This document shows, one piece after another, positions 1 through 6,912 of a stretch of 19,300 nucleotides of DNA. The DNA comes from an uncultured Ruminococcus sp. (lineage in GTDB: Bacteria; Bacillota; Clostridia; Oscillospirales; Acutalibacteraceae), in NCBI GenBank assembly GCA_902773045.1, contig CACYDE010000131.1:1-19300 (forward strand). The letters run 5' to 3'. Numbering within the stretch: position 1 is the stretch's first letter; every line of letters starts with the position of its first letter. Position numbers and translations under genes: made by a program. Below the pieces are notes generated by a model. It did no database searches. It saw only the letters and a program-made list of their open reading frames with translations, and was not told the origin of the DNA.

Positions 1-112
1 AGCTGCGTTGTCGTCCTCGACATACGCCCGAAGGAAGTGCCCTTGGGGTACGCCGGTATGCCTTCGTCCTCCGCCTTGCTCTGCACTCATCGGCATCGTT
101 TCCTTTTGTCCG
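1..112. other. GC-rich block at left edge, possible repeat
   Basis: By hand count 61 of the first 100 bases are G or C, while the following 300 bases are strongly AT-rich. The boundary is abrupt near 112. On the minus strand an open frame starts with ATG at 96 behind an AAAGG-like site and runs off the left edge (32 codons, beginning MPMSAEQGGG and reading VEDDNAA at the edge). It has no recognisable domain. It also contains small inverted repeats such as GTCG/CGAC. It may be the end of an intergenic repeat or a fragment of a transferred segment rather than a gene. The call rests on composition only. Confidence 0.35.
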
Positions 113-444
113 TCTATTTATTTGGATTGCTATAGAATTTAGTATTAAAAGAACATTTTCAAAGTATAAGGAATAATATGTTTATATACATTGTTTTCTG
201 AACGGACGGAAATATTTGTTTTCTTCTTTTTACCAAATGGAACAAAAAATTTTTCGGGACAAAAATATATTGACACCCGATAGAGTGAGGTTCTGTGTGA
301 TTCATAAAACAATTGTAATCATGATAATTATATATTGATAATTTAGACGATTGCAAAATGAACGATATTTCAAACCGCGTGAGCAAATAATTTTTTATTT
401 TCACAATCGGCTAATATATTGATAATTGCTTTGGGGGTAACAAT
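113..444. other. AT-rich intergenic region upstream of dpaA
   Basis: About 330 bases without a credible gene. The minus-strand frame at 159-404 is AT-rich noise with no ribosome binding site or domain. A 14-nt direct repeat (ATATATTGATAATT) lies at 330-343 and 414-427, and its first nine bases recur at 265-273. A TTGACA hexamer at 270-275 has no matching -10. No convincing sigma-A, sigma-E or sigma-K promoter was found, although the promoter of dpaAB should lie here. Confidence 0.5.
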
Positions 445-1308
445 GTGATTGACATAGATAGAGTTTGTATTATCGGTGGTGACAAAAGGCAGGTCTACCT
501 GGGACTTTCAATGATAAAAGACGGAAAGAACGTTGTTTTTTACGGAATGGACAAATGCGGAATGATCGAAGAAGATTACTCGAGTCTTGAACAGGCAGTG
601 AAAAAAAGCAGCTGCGTTATCCTGCCTATCCCGTTGAGCAAAGACGGAAAAAATCTTTTCGCACCACTGAGCGATATGCCTATCGCCCTTGACCATGAAC
701 TTTGCAGGGTCATAAAGGAAAAACCTATTTTCTGCACAAACAGCCGTCTTCTGAAAAAAAGCGGAAGTTACGAAGACGCGATGATCTTCGACTACCTCGA
801 CAGGGAAGAACTGGCGGTTCTCAATGCCGTTCCAACGGCGGAGGGCGCAGTTGAAATAGCGATGAAGAGCTGTCCCAAAACGATCTATTCAAGCAGCTGT
901 CTCGTGGCGGGCTACGGTCGGATAGGAAAAGTCCTTTCAAGACTCCTTGCGGCATTGGGGGCTAATGTTACGGTCAGCGCAAGAAAGCTGAATGATTTGA
1001 CGTGGATCCGTCTTAACGGTTATAATCCGATCCATACTGAGGATATCTCCGAAAGCGGACGTTACGATCTTATTTTTAATACGATCCCGTCGATGGTCTT
1101 TGATGAAGAAACACTTCGAAAAACCGCGAAAAAAGCAGTGGTCATAGACCTCGCTTCAGCGCCCGGCGGAGTTGATTTTGAAGCCTGCAAAAAACTTGAT
1201 ATCACAGCGATCCATGCATTGTCACTTCCGGGAAAGGTCGCTCCCGTCACTGCGGGTGAGATCATTAAAAATACCATTTACAACATAACAGAGGAGGAAT
1301 CACCGTGA
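445..1308 (+). CDS. dpaA: Dipicolinate synthase subunit A (SpoVFA/DpaA)
   Basis: With DpaB this makes dipicolinic acid from a dihydrodipicolinate-pathway intermediate in the mother cell during sporulation. The product is loaded into the spore core as the calcium chelate. The 287-residue protein has the family's usual length. The N-terminal half begins with the conserved IGGDKRQ region. The C-terminal half is a Rossmann domain with the nucleotide-binding glycine motif GYGRIG at residues 156-161, followed by a strand and basic residues (VSARK) that suit NADPH. The start is GTG at 445, because the ATG two bases earlier hits a stop at once; GGGGG at 433-437 is the ribosome binding site. The last four bases overlap dpaB (GTGA), so the two are translationally coupled. 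No feature suggests decay. Confidence 0.95.
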   Translation: MIDIDRVCIIGGDKRQVYLGLSMIKDGKNVVFYGMDKCGMIEEDYSSLEQAVKKSSCVILPIPLSKDGKNLFAPLSDMPIALDHELCRVIKEKPIFCTNSRLLKKSGSYEDAMIFDYLDREELAVLNAVPTAEGAVEIAMKSCPKTIYSSSCLVAGYGRIGKVLSRLLAALGANVTVSARKLNDLTWIRLNGYNPIHTEDISESGRYDLIFNTIPSMVFDEETLRKTAKKAVVIDLASAPGGVDFEACKKLDITAIHALSLPGKVAPVTAGEIIKNTIYNITEEESP

Positions 1309-1877
1309 AAAAGGTGACGATCGGATTTGCAATGTGCGGTTCATACTGCACTTTCGGTAAAGCGCTCGAACAGCTGGAGTTCCTCGTTGAACAGGGATAT
1401 GATATTGTTCCGATAATGTCCGAGAATGCTTACGGTATAGATACACGCTTCGGAAAATCCGCGGATATTGCAGAAAAAGTCGAGAAGCTTACGGGGAAGA
1501 AGATTATTCACACGATCAGAGAAGCCGAACCGATAGGGCCGAAGAAAATGTGCGATATAATTGTGATCGCACCGTGTACGGGAAATACCCTGGCGAAAAT
1601 GACCGGAGGTATCACCGACACATCGGTCACAATGGCTGCAAAATCTCATCTGAGAATATTAAGACCTGTTCTGATCGCGCTCGCAACGAATGACGCACTC
1701 GGTGCGACCGCAAAGAATATAGGGTTTATGCTGAACAGAAAGAATATCTACTTCGTTCCGCTGGGTCAGGACGACTTTGAGAAAAAGCCGAATTCGCTTG
1801 TTGCGGACTTTTCTTTGCTTCCGAAAGCGATCGAGCTTGCGCTTGAACATAAACAGCTCCAGCCTGTTTTTATATGA
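1305..1877 (+). CDS. dpaB: Dipicolinate synthase subunit B (SpoVFB/DpaB)
   Basis: This is the flavoprotein-like subunit of dipicolinate synthase, the partner of DpaA. The 190-residue protein is the usual family length. It has the fold features of the flavoprotein/HFCD family: an N-terminal GSYCTFG segment, IMSENAYGIDTRFG, and the APCTGNTLAKMTGGI nucleotide-binding segment starting at residue 89. ATNDALGATAKNIG follows, as is typical of SpoVFB. The start is GTG at 1305, preceded by GAGGAGG at 1291-1297, and overlaps dpaA by four bases. A rho-independent terminator follows directly, so dpaAB forms a two-gene unit. In Bacillus subtilis spoVF belongs to the sigma-K regulon; no matching promoter was recognised here. 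Confidence 0.95.
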   Translation: MKKVTIGFAMCGSYCTFGKALEQLEFLVEQGYDIVPIMSENAYGIDTRFGKSADIAEKVEKLTGKKIIHTIREAEPIGPKKMCDIIVIAPCTGNTLAKMTGGITDTSVTMAAKSHLRILRPVLIALATNDALGATAKNIGFMLNRKNIYFVPLGQDDFEKKPNSLVADFSLLPKAIELALEHKQLQPVFI

Positions 1878-1883
1878 TTTTAT

Positions 1884-1916
1884 TTCCCTCGGGTCATTCT
1901 CGGGGGAATATTTTTT
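1884..1916 (+). terminator. Rho-independent terminator after dpaB
   Basis: The stem is 1884-1891 pairing with 1901-1908 (TTCCCTCG with CGGGGGAA, one G-U pair), with a 9-nt loop. T residues follow at 1909-1916. It lies seven bases after the dpaB stop. Its 3' arm overlaps the candidate sigma-E -35 element. Confidence 0.8.
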
Positions 1917-1934
1917 AAAACACCGGAATATAAT
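1906..1934 (+). promoter_or_regulatory. Candidate sigma-E promoter for spoIIIAE-AH
   Basis: GAATATT at 1906-1912 fits the sigma-E -35 consensus KMATATT at all seven positions. After 14 bases, AATATAAT at 1927-1934 fits the -10 consensus CATACAHT at six of eight. The spacing is the normal 14-15. The position, just ahead of spoIIIAE, suits a mother-cell gene; spoIIIA is a sigma-E target in Bacillus subtilis. AT-rich chance matches cannot be excluded. Confidence 0.5.
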
Positions 1935-1966
1935 TTACTGTGGATATTGTTAAGGGAAGTGAAGAT

Positions 1967-3124
1967 ATGAAAAGACGTTTAGAAAAACCGATCGCTGTTT
2001 TTTTTCTCCTGACGTTTTTAATTCTCGGAAGCTGTTTTTTTGCCTGCGCCGAGGAGAATTCAGACAGCAATGATGAGATCATCGACCGGCTGTATCATGA
2101 CGCAGGTGCGGACGAGCTTATTTATCATATACCCGAGGGGTCGAGGAATTTTCTTGAAAAAATCAAATTCGACGATTTTCGCCCCGAAGGGTCGGACAAA
2201 ATTACTCCCGACAGCTTTTTCGGAGGGATAATATATGTTATCAAGGAGAATATTACCGAACCGCTGAGAGTTCTTTTCTGCATCACAGGGATAGTTCTTC
2301 TCTCGGCAATGTTTGAAACCTTGAAAACAAGTTCGCTCAGCGGCAGTCTGAACAGTACGCTTTCGGTCGTTTCGGCTCTGTGTATGGCAGCGGTGATAAT
2401 GCCGCCTATGCTTTCTTTGATAGAAACTCTTACGCAAACGATAGTCAATTCGAGTGATTTCATGATGATATATATTCCCGTTATTACTGTTCTCATCATG
2501 ACCTCGGGTCAGCCTGTCAGCGGAACTATGTATTACGGAGTTATGATATACATAAGTAATGCGATTTTACAGATAGCTTCCAAAATTATAATTCCTCTGC
2601 TTAAATGTATAATATCAATGTCTGTGGTAACTTCCGTTTCCGAAAAGGTTTCTCTCGGCGGACCTGTGAATCTTTTCAAAAAAACAATAAAATGGATCCT
2701 GACGTTTTGTATGTCTCTTTTTGTCGCTTTTATGACGATGAAGTCAATAGTCAGCGTTTCGGAGGACAGCCTTTCAAACAAAGCCGTCAAGTTTGCGATC
2801 AGCAATTTTGTTCCGTTGGTCGGAGGAGCTTTGAGCGACGCTTATCAGACTGTTGTAAGCTGTGTTTCCGTTTTGAAGTCCGGAGTAGGAGTGGCGGCGA
2901 TGTTTGCTGTTTTCGCGATATTTCTTCCGGCTGTTTTAAAATGTATGATGTGGCAGTTCGTGATCTCGGCAGGTGTTTCCGTGAGCGATATTTTCGGGAT
3001 CGGAAAAGCGTCTTCTCTTTTGAGTTCTCTGGGAGCGGTCATCTCAACAATAAGCGCCATGCTTCTCTGCACTATGGTTATTTATATAATAAGCACAGCG
3101 ATCATAATTATTGTGGGTGGTTAA
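1967..3124 (+). CDS. spoIIIAE: Stage III sporulation protein AE
   Basis: This is the polytopic membrane subunit of the SpoIIIA-SpoIIQ channel, which links the mother cell to the engulfed forespore and sustains late forespore gene expression. The 385-residue protein starts with a signal peptide (MKRRLEKPIAVFFLLTFLIL, then GSCFFACAEE). A soluble stretch of about 60 residues carries the family-like segment around SFFGGIIYVIKENI. About seven to eight hydrophobic segments fill the rest and end in IIIIVGG. ATG at 1967 is preferred over the in-frame GTG at 1940 because AGGGAAG at 1953-1959 is correctly spaced and the signal peptide then starts properly. The stop is followed immediately by the spoIIIAF start. 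The operon lacks the usual upstream spoIIIAA-AD at this site. Confidence 0.95.
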   Translation: MKRRLEKPIAVFFLLTFLILGSCFFACAEENSDSNDEIIDRLYHDAGADELIYHIPEGSRNFLEKIKFDDFRPEGSDKITPDSFFGGIIYVIKENITEPLRVLFCITGIVLLSAMFETLKTSSLSGSLNSTLSVVSALCMAAVIMPPMLSLIETLTQTIVNSSDFMMIYIPVITVLIMTSGQPVSGTMYYGVMIYISNAILQIASKIIIPLLKCIISMSVVTSVSEKVSLGGPVNLFKKTIKWILTFCMSLFVAFMTMKSIVSVSEDSLSNKAVKFAISNFVPLVGGALSDAYQTVVSCVSVLKSGVGVAAMFAVFAIFLPAVLKCMMWQFVISAGVSVSDIFGIGKASSLLSSLGAVISTISAMLLCTMVIYIISTAIIIIVGG

Positions 3125-3592
3125 ATGGAAGGTCTTGATCTTTGGGTAATTCAGCTTTGTGTATGTGCTGCTGCGGTGGCTGCGGCGGAAAATCTTCTTC
3201 CCGAGGGAAATGTGAAGAAATCGGTATACTTCATTCTCGGGCTGATCGTTGTTACGTGTTTTATTTCTCCGTTGGAAAACGCGGAAACGATCAGCTTTGA
3301 TTTCGGAAGCGATGATCTCGGTGTTTCCGAAAATACGGATTGGCTCAACAGAATGACCGAGGAGAAATTTTCCGAAAATATTAAAATTCTCGTTGAAGAT
3401 TTCCTTGACGATTCGGAAATAAAAGCGGAAAATATTGAAATACATACGGATATTAATGATGAGAACAGCATATCTATTGATAGGGTGAGGATAACCCTGT
3501 CAAGGGATTACTCTGACCGGATCGACGAGATACAGGAAGATATAAAACGAAATCTTGGACTTGACGCGGATATCATTATAAAACCGGCTTAA
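3125..3592 (+). CDS. spoIIIAF: Stage III sporulation protein AF
   Basis: SpoIIIAF is a mother-cell membrane component of the SpoIIIA complex. The 155-residue protein has two N-terminal membrane segments (roughly residues 5-22 and 34-52). A soluble C-terminal domain follows, ending with a ring-building-like region (SIDRVRITLSRDYSDRI, then LGLDADIIIKP). ATG at 3125 follows the spoIIIAE TAA with no gap; the upstream GTGGGTGG is only a fair ribosome binding site, so translation is probably coupled. Sequence conservation in this family is low. The identification leans on the AE-AF-AG-AH order as well as on topology. Confidence 0.9.
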   Translation: MEGLDLWVIQLCVCAAAVAAAENLLPEGNVKKSVYFILGLIVVTCFISPLENAETISFDFGSDDLGVSENTDWLNRMTEEKFSENIKILVEDFLDDSEIKAENIEIHTDINDENSISIDRVRITLSRDYSDRIDEIQEDIKRNLGLDADIIIKPA

Positions 3593-3684
3593 CCCGTTTG
3601 TCAGGGATATGTATTTGTATGAAATGCGGACAGTGAACGGAACAATAGAATAGAGTATAAAGCAGCAGGGCAGGGGACTTGAAA

Positions 3685-4248
3685 ATGAAATTAGATCTTA
3701 AAAGTATTTTCGGCGGAATATCTGCGGAAAAAAAGAAAAATATAATACTTGTTCTGGGAATTGCAGGGATATTCCTCATTTTTATTTCAAATTTTATCCC
3801 GCCCGGCAAAGAGGAAACCGAAGAAGTGAATCTTCCTCCAGGCGAACCTCTGACAGTTGATAACTATCGAAAACAGCTTGAAGAGGAGCTTGCCGGAATA
3901 GTTTCGTCGATCGACGGCGCGGGCAGCGTTAAAATACTTATAACGATGGACAGCACGACTGAAGACGTTTTTGCTCTTGAAAAGAATATAGATCAAAAAT
4001 CACAAAATACGGGCGGCGGAGAGTCATTCGACAGCGAAAGCGAATATAAGGAAGAGAATGAGTATGTTATCATAAAAAACAAAGACGGGAGCGAACAGAC
4101 TGTTCTTCGAAAGCAGGTAATGCCTACAATACGAGGAGTGCTGGTGGTTTGCGACGGAGGAGGGAACAGCGTTACGAGAGAAAAAATAACCAAAGCGGTC
4201 GCGTCTGTCCTTAACATTTCAAGCGGTAAGGTCTATGTGACAAATTAA
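3685..4248 (+). CDS. spoIIIAG: Stage III sporulation protein AG
   Basis: SpoIIIAG forms the large ring of the SpoIIIA-SpoIIQ channel in the intermembrane space. The 187-residue protein has one membrane segment (about residues 19-37) ending in SNFIPP. Next comes a linker, then a C-terminal ring-building domain: YRKQLEEELAGIVSSIDGAG and VKILITMDST, an insertion rich in E/S/G and K, and RGVLVVCDGGGNSVTREKI with a terminal helix and strand. ATG at 3685 is preferred over TTG at 3679 because CAGGGG at 3671-3676 is eight bases away. A 92-nt gap separates it from spoIIIAF. The TAA stop (4246-4248) lies inside the left arm of the palindromic repeat that follows, so the repeat supplies the end of this gene. 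Confidence 0.95.
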   Translation: MKLDLKSIFGGISAEKKKNIILVLGIAGIFLIFISNFIPPGKEETEEVNLPPGEPLTVDNYRKQLEEELAGIVSSIDGAGSVKILITMDSTTEDVFALEKNIDQKSQNTGGGESFDSESEYKEENEYVIIKNKDGSEQTVLRKQVMPTIRGVLVVCDGGGNSVTREKITKAVASVLNISSGKVYVTN

Positions 4249-4333
4249 GGCAACACCGCACAAAGTACGCCTAACGGCTCAGCACCAAATCTGCTTGCAT
4301 CTTTGGCACTGCCTCTGTGCGGTATTGCCTTAA
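4245..4333. repeat. Palindromic intergenic repeat (MITE-like)
   Basis: The 21-nt arms at 4245-4265 and 4313-4333 are inverted repeats agreeing at 19 of 21 positions, and both end in TTAA. They enclose a 47-nt core that can form a weaker inner stem (AGCACCAAA with TTTGGCACT, two mismatches). The arm sequence TAAGGCAACACCGCA recurs exactly, inverted, at 12656-12670 in another intergenic region. This supports a dispersed repeat family. There is no T-tract after it, so it is not a standard terminator. It separates spoIIIAG from spoIIIAH. Confidence 0.75.
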
Positions 4334-4383
4334 AAAGCATAAATGGCTATTGTTTACAGCAATTCAAAGGAGGTGATGCAGCC

Positions 4384-4461
4384 TTGCGTGCGTCTGTCCT
4401 GCGGCAGATAGAAATTGCAAAAAGCATGACCTTTACAAAGCGCGTTGATAAGTTTTTTTAA
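4384..4461 (+). CDS. Possible 25-residue peptide, function unknown
   Basis: A TTG-initiated frame of 25 codons (MRASVLRQIEIAKSM, then TFTKRVDKFF) ends at TAA 4459-4461. Upstream, AAAGGAGGTGAT at 4366-4377 is a full-length complement of the usual 16S rRNA 3' end, with ten bases between GGAGG and TTG. The peptide is basic and not obviously membrane-inserted. An overlapping ATG frame at 4376 gives only 11 codons and is too close to the ribosome site. It may be a real small protein, part of the repeat, or coincidence; the strong ribosome site is the only direct support. Confidence 0.3.
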   Translation: MRASVLRQIEIAKSMTFTKRVDKFF

Positions 4462-4487
4462 AATATATAAAATCATGGAGGCAAGTT

Positions 4488-5069
4488 ATGAAATTCGGAA
4501 AAAGAGAATTGATAATGTCAGCTTTGGTTGTGTCCCTTGGGGCAGCGGTCTACTTGAATTGGCAGTTCGGAGCGAATCCCGACAGATTGAGTGTTGAAAA
4601 ATCCGATGAAGATCTCGGTGTGGCGCATTACGTAAACGCCGGGATAGCAACACCCGATAAAGCCGAAAAACAGCAAAATTCTTCCCAAAAGACAGAATCT
4701 GTTGTTTCCGAGCTTTCCGAAGAGGAAGAATTTTTTTCGAAGGTCAGGCTTGAAAGAAAACAGACTCAGGACGAACTCATAGAGCTTGCACGAAGCGTCG
4801 TTGAGTCCACGGAAACAAGCGGCAAAGGGAAAGAAGAGGCGGTCAGACAGCTCAACGAGCTTTCCGACATAATTCAGCAGCAGTCAAATATCGAGAACCT
4901 TGTTATTGCAAAGGGCTTCGATGACTGCGTGGCATTCATTCAGAACGGAGAATGCAATGTTGTGGTCACGGGTCAGGAGCTGAAGTCAGACCTTTTGATT
5001 GCCATAAAGGATATCGTGATGGGTCAGACGGGATTTTCCTTTGACAAAATCAGGGTGACCATGTTCTGA
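4488..5069 (+). CDS. spoIIIAH: Stage III sporulation protein AH
   Basis: SpoIIIAH is the mother-cell ring protein that binds forespore SpoIIQ across the engulfment space. The 193-residue protein has a short cytoplasmic N-terminus and one membrane segment (about residues 7-25, ending YLNWQFG). A low-complexity linker runs to about residue 75. The C-terminal part has a long helix rich in E/K/Q (RLERKQTQDELIELARS) and a YscJ/FliF-like ring-building domain (NLVIAKGFDDCVAFI to IRVTMF). GGAGG at 4477-4481 is six bases from the ATG. It sits 239 nt from spoIIIAG, a gap filled by the palindromic repeat and the possible small ORF. No clear terminator follows it. Confidence 0.93.
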   Translation: MKFGKRELIMSALVVSLGAAVYLNWQFGANPDRLSVEKSDEDLGVAHYVNAGIATPDKAEKQQNSSQKTESVVSELSEEEEFFSKVRLERKQTQDELIELARSVVESTETSGKGKEEAVRQLNELSDIIQQQSNIENLVIAKGFDDCVAFIQNGECNVVVTGQELKSDLLIAIKDIVMGQTGFSFDKIRVTMF

Positions 5070-5157
5070 TCGGAGCATAGTCACGATCTTTCAAAAAACT
5101 GGCGGTTATTACATTGTTCGGCTGAAATTTGTTTCAAAAATATGAATAATTCTTTTG

Positions 5158-5186
5158 TTGCAAATGTAGTCTATTTATGATATAAT
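5158..5186 (+). promoter_or_regulatory. Sigma-A promoter of the NYN gene
   Basis: TTGCAA at 5158-5163, a 17-base spacer, and a perfect TATAAT at 5181-5186. Transcription would start near 5193. That leaves only about five bases before the in-frame ATG at 5198, which argues for the downstream GTG as the start codon. Confidence 0.75.
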
Positions 5187-5245
5187 AAAAAGGCAGTATG
5201 CTTATTTTTTATAAAAAACGACAGTTTTTTGAAAGGATGATAATT

Positions 5246-6595
5246 GTGGACGAATATGACAACAGCGTATTTTATCAGCCTGTTCAAAAGGGAGTTGCTT
5301 TGACCGTTGGGTATCTTATAGGAACCAGAATGGATTTTCTGGTGGAAAATAATCCCGGCTACAAAGACCTTTTTGAAAGGTTGTCGCAGGATAAAGAGGC
5401 GGTAATATTAAGAAGCTTGTGCAATATCCGCACCAACCTGATGCTTAATTATACAAATACCGAAAGAAATATTGTTTTTAATCTTCAAAATCTTGACCGA
5501 CAGGAAATCTATAAGGAGGACGTAAGGACTCTTGCCAAAAACGATATAAACATTATTAAAGTAAATTATAAGGTCAACAGATATCTTGTCGATATAAACT
5601 CACTTATTTCACAGCATATCTTAAATGTCAAAGACCTGTTCCCCGAGTGGGTCAAATGGGATTACATCAAAAGTCTTTTTTTGATGCCGAAGGGTCAGAG
5701 TGAAGAAGCGATCAAAGCCGAATCGAAGAAATTTATTCAATCCCGACTTCTGTACCCTTTTACAAGATATATAAACTGGCATCCGGTTGAAGAAGGAAAT
5801 ATTCTTCTGAATGACGAAAAATTTCTGAAAATACTCTACAGACAGTTTAAGGATGAATTTTCGGATATTTCCAAGGTCAAGGACGCCAGTGAATCGGTGA
5901 AAACAAATATATACGATTTTATTAAAAATAACAAATCAACCGTGATCGTTGTTGACTGCGAGAATTCCGATGCGTATAAGCTGGCTTCGGTTCTCAAACA
6001 GTTGGATCAGAACGAAATAGAACGTATTCATAAGATCATGCTCTATGACGACATTCACACTACGCGTGCATGGACTTTCCTGAACAAGATAACAAATATC
6101 CCGGTCGAACATATTCTTGTTGACAGGATCAAAGAGAATAAATCACTTGTTGACATGAAAATGTGTGCCGGAGTTTCGGCGTCATATTACAGAGATAATA
6201 TTTCATCATTCATCTTGTGTTCGAGCGATTCGGATTTCTGGGGACTTATTTCATCACTTCCCGAGGCGAAGTTTCTTGTTATGATAGAGTATTCAAAATG
6301 CGGACCCGATATAAAGAACGCGCTGATCGAAAACGGAACTTATTATTGTTCTATTGATGATTTCTGTACGGGTAATATTAAAAACTTTAAAATGGCTATC
6401 CTTCATAACGAGCTTGAATCAAGAGTGAAGGATATTGTTGAGATAGATACAAAGGCTCTTCTCGACGATATCTTTACAACGCTGAGAATGGAGATTTCCG
6501 ATGCGGAGAAACAGAATTTCTATAAAAAGTATATTCAAAGTATGGCGCTTCACATTGACCGTGACGGCATAATGAAAATAAAAATTCAGGATTGA
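5246..6595 (+). CDS. NYN-domain (PIN-like) putative ribonuclease
   Basis: The C-terminal part (about residues 230-370) is an NYN/PIN-like domain, a fold that usually cuts or binds RNA with acidic residues holding a metal. It shows VIVVDCEN (Asp 237), a central LVDMKM (Asp 303) and CSSDSDFW (Asp 328 and 330). The roughly 225-residue N-terminal region is largely helical in appearance and I do not recognise it. The first 40 residues include a hydrophobic, glycine-containing stretch (VALTVGYLIGTRM). A helical tail of about 75 residues follows the NYN domain. GTG at 5246 is chosen because GAAAGG at 5231-5236 is nine bases upstream. In-frame ATGs at 5198 and 5237 are less well placed. The gene is monocistronic, with its own promoter and terminator. 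Substrate and role are unknown. Confidence 0.8.
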   Translation: MDEYDNSVFYQPVQKGVALTVGYLIGTRMDFLVENNPGYKDLFERLSQDKEAVILRSLCNIRTNLMLNYTNTERNIVFNLQNLDRQEIYKEDVRTLAKNDINIIKVNYKVNRYLVDINSLISQHILNVKDLFPEWVKWDYIKSLFLMPKGQSEEAIKAESKKFIQSRLLYPFTRYINWHPVEEGNILLNDEKFLKILYRQFKDEFSDISKVKDASESVKTNIYDFIKNNKSTVIVVDCENSDAYKLASVLKQLDQNEIERIHKIMLYDDIHTTRAWTFLNKITNIPVEHILVDRIKENKSLVDMKMCAGVSASYYRDNISSFILCSSDSDFWGLISSLPEAKFLVMIEYSKCGPDIKNALIENGTYYCSIDDFCTGNIKNFKMAILHNELESRVKDIVEIDTKALLDDIFTTLRMEISDAEKQNFYKKYIQSMALHIDRDGIMKIKIQD

Positions 6596-6617
6596 TCTTA
6601 CGATCGCCGAAGAAAAG

Positions 6618-6645
6618 AGGACTGCGATTTTGCAGTCCTTATTTG
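6618..6645 (+). terminator. Rho-independent terminator of the NYN gene
   Basis: AGGACTGC at 6618-6625 pairs perfectly with GCAGTCCT at 6632-6639 around a 6-nt loop. A moderately T-rich stretch (TTATTTGTTG) follows. Confidence 0.75.
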
Positions 6646-6789
6646 TTGATTGTCAGAAAAAATATTCTTTTCAGATCGCATACGGTTTCATGAGCAAAAA
6701 TTTCCGGTGATGGTATTTTTTAAGCGGCTGATGGTTGTTATAGATGATAAAATTTTAAGATTTGTTTAAAAGATCATAACAAATAAGAC
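6646..6789. other. AT-rich spacer without visible gene
   Basis: Part of the 317-nt gap between the NYN and lipoprotein genes. Apart from the terminator on the left and the promoter and leader on the right, I see no ORF with a ribosome site and no strong structure. Confidence 0.4.
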
Positions 6790-6817
6790 TTGATAAAAAA
6801 TAAAATAGTGTTATAAT
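6790..6817 (+). promoter_or_regulatory. Sigma-A promoter of lipoprotein-bcp-yaaA
   Basis: TTGATA at 6790-6795, a 16-base spacer and TATAAT at 6812-6817. Transcription would start near 6824 and leave an untranslated leader of about 90 nt before the ATG at 6913. Confidence 0.7.
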
Positions 6818-6912
6818 ATATCATGTATATGTGTAGGTATGTGAAAATCAAACTGTTGTGTTTGACGGATTTAACGGAAAAAGGTTCGTCTTTAAAAAGG
6901 AAAGGTGTTAAA

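Noticed and set aside
185..192. TATACATT as a sigma-E -10 for dpaA
   Set aside because: Seven of eight bases match but no proper -35 is at 14-15 bases, and it is about 250 bases from the gene.
1341..1649. Long frames on the strand opposite dpaB, spoIIIAE, carB and others
   Set aside because: They have no ribosome sites or domains and lie fully inside well-identified genes on the other strand.
4366..4383. Fragment of a 16S rRNA gene on the minus strand
   Set aside because: Likeness to the 16S 3' end covers only about 18 bases and stops; too short for an rRNA remnant.
5198..5245. Longer start for the NYN protein at ATG 5198
   Set aside because: It lies about five bases after the predicted transcription start and has no ribosome site; GTG 5246 has one.
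6598..6608. TTACGATCGCC shared with the outer arm of the pyrE leader element
   Set aside because: Only 11 bases around a self-complementary CGATCG, with none of the other shared end sequences nearby; probably chance.
6823..6912. N-terminal extension of the lipoprotein from ATG 6823
   Set aside because: It sits at the transcription start, lacks a ribosome site and would bury the signal peptide.
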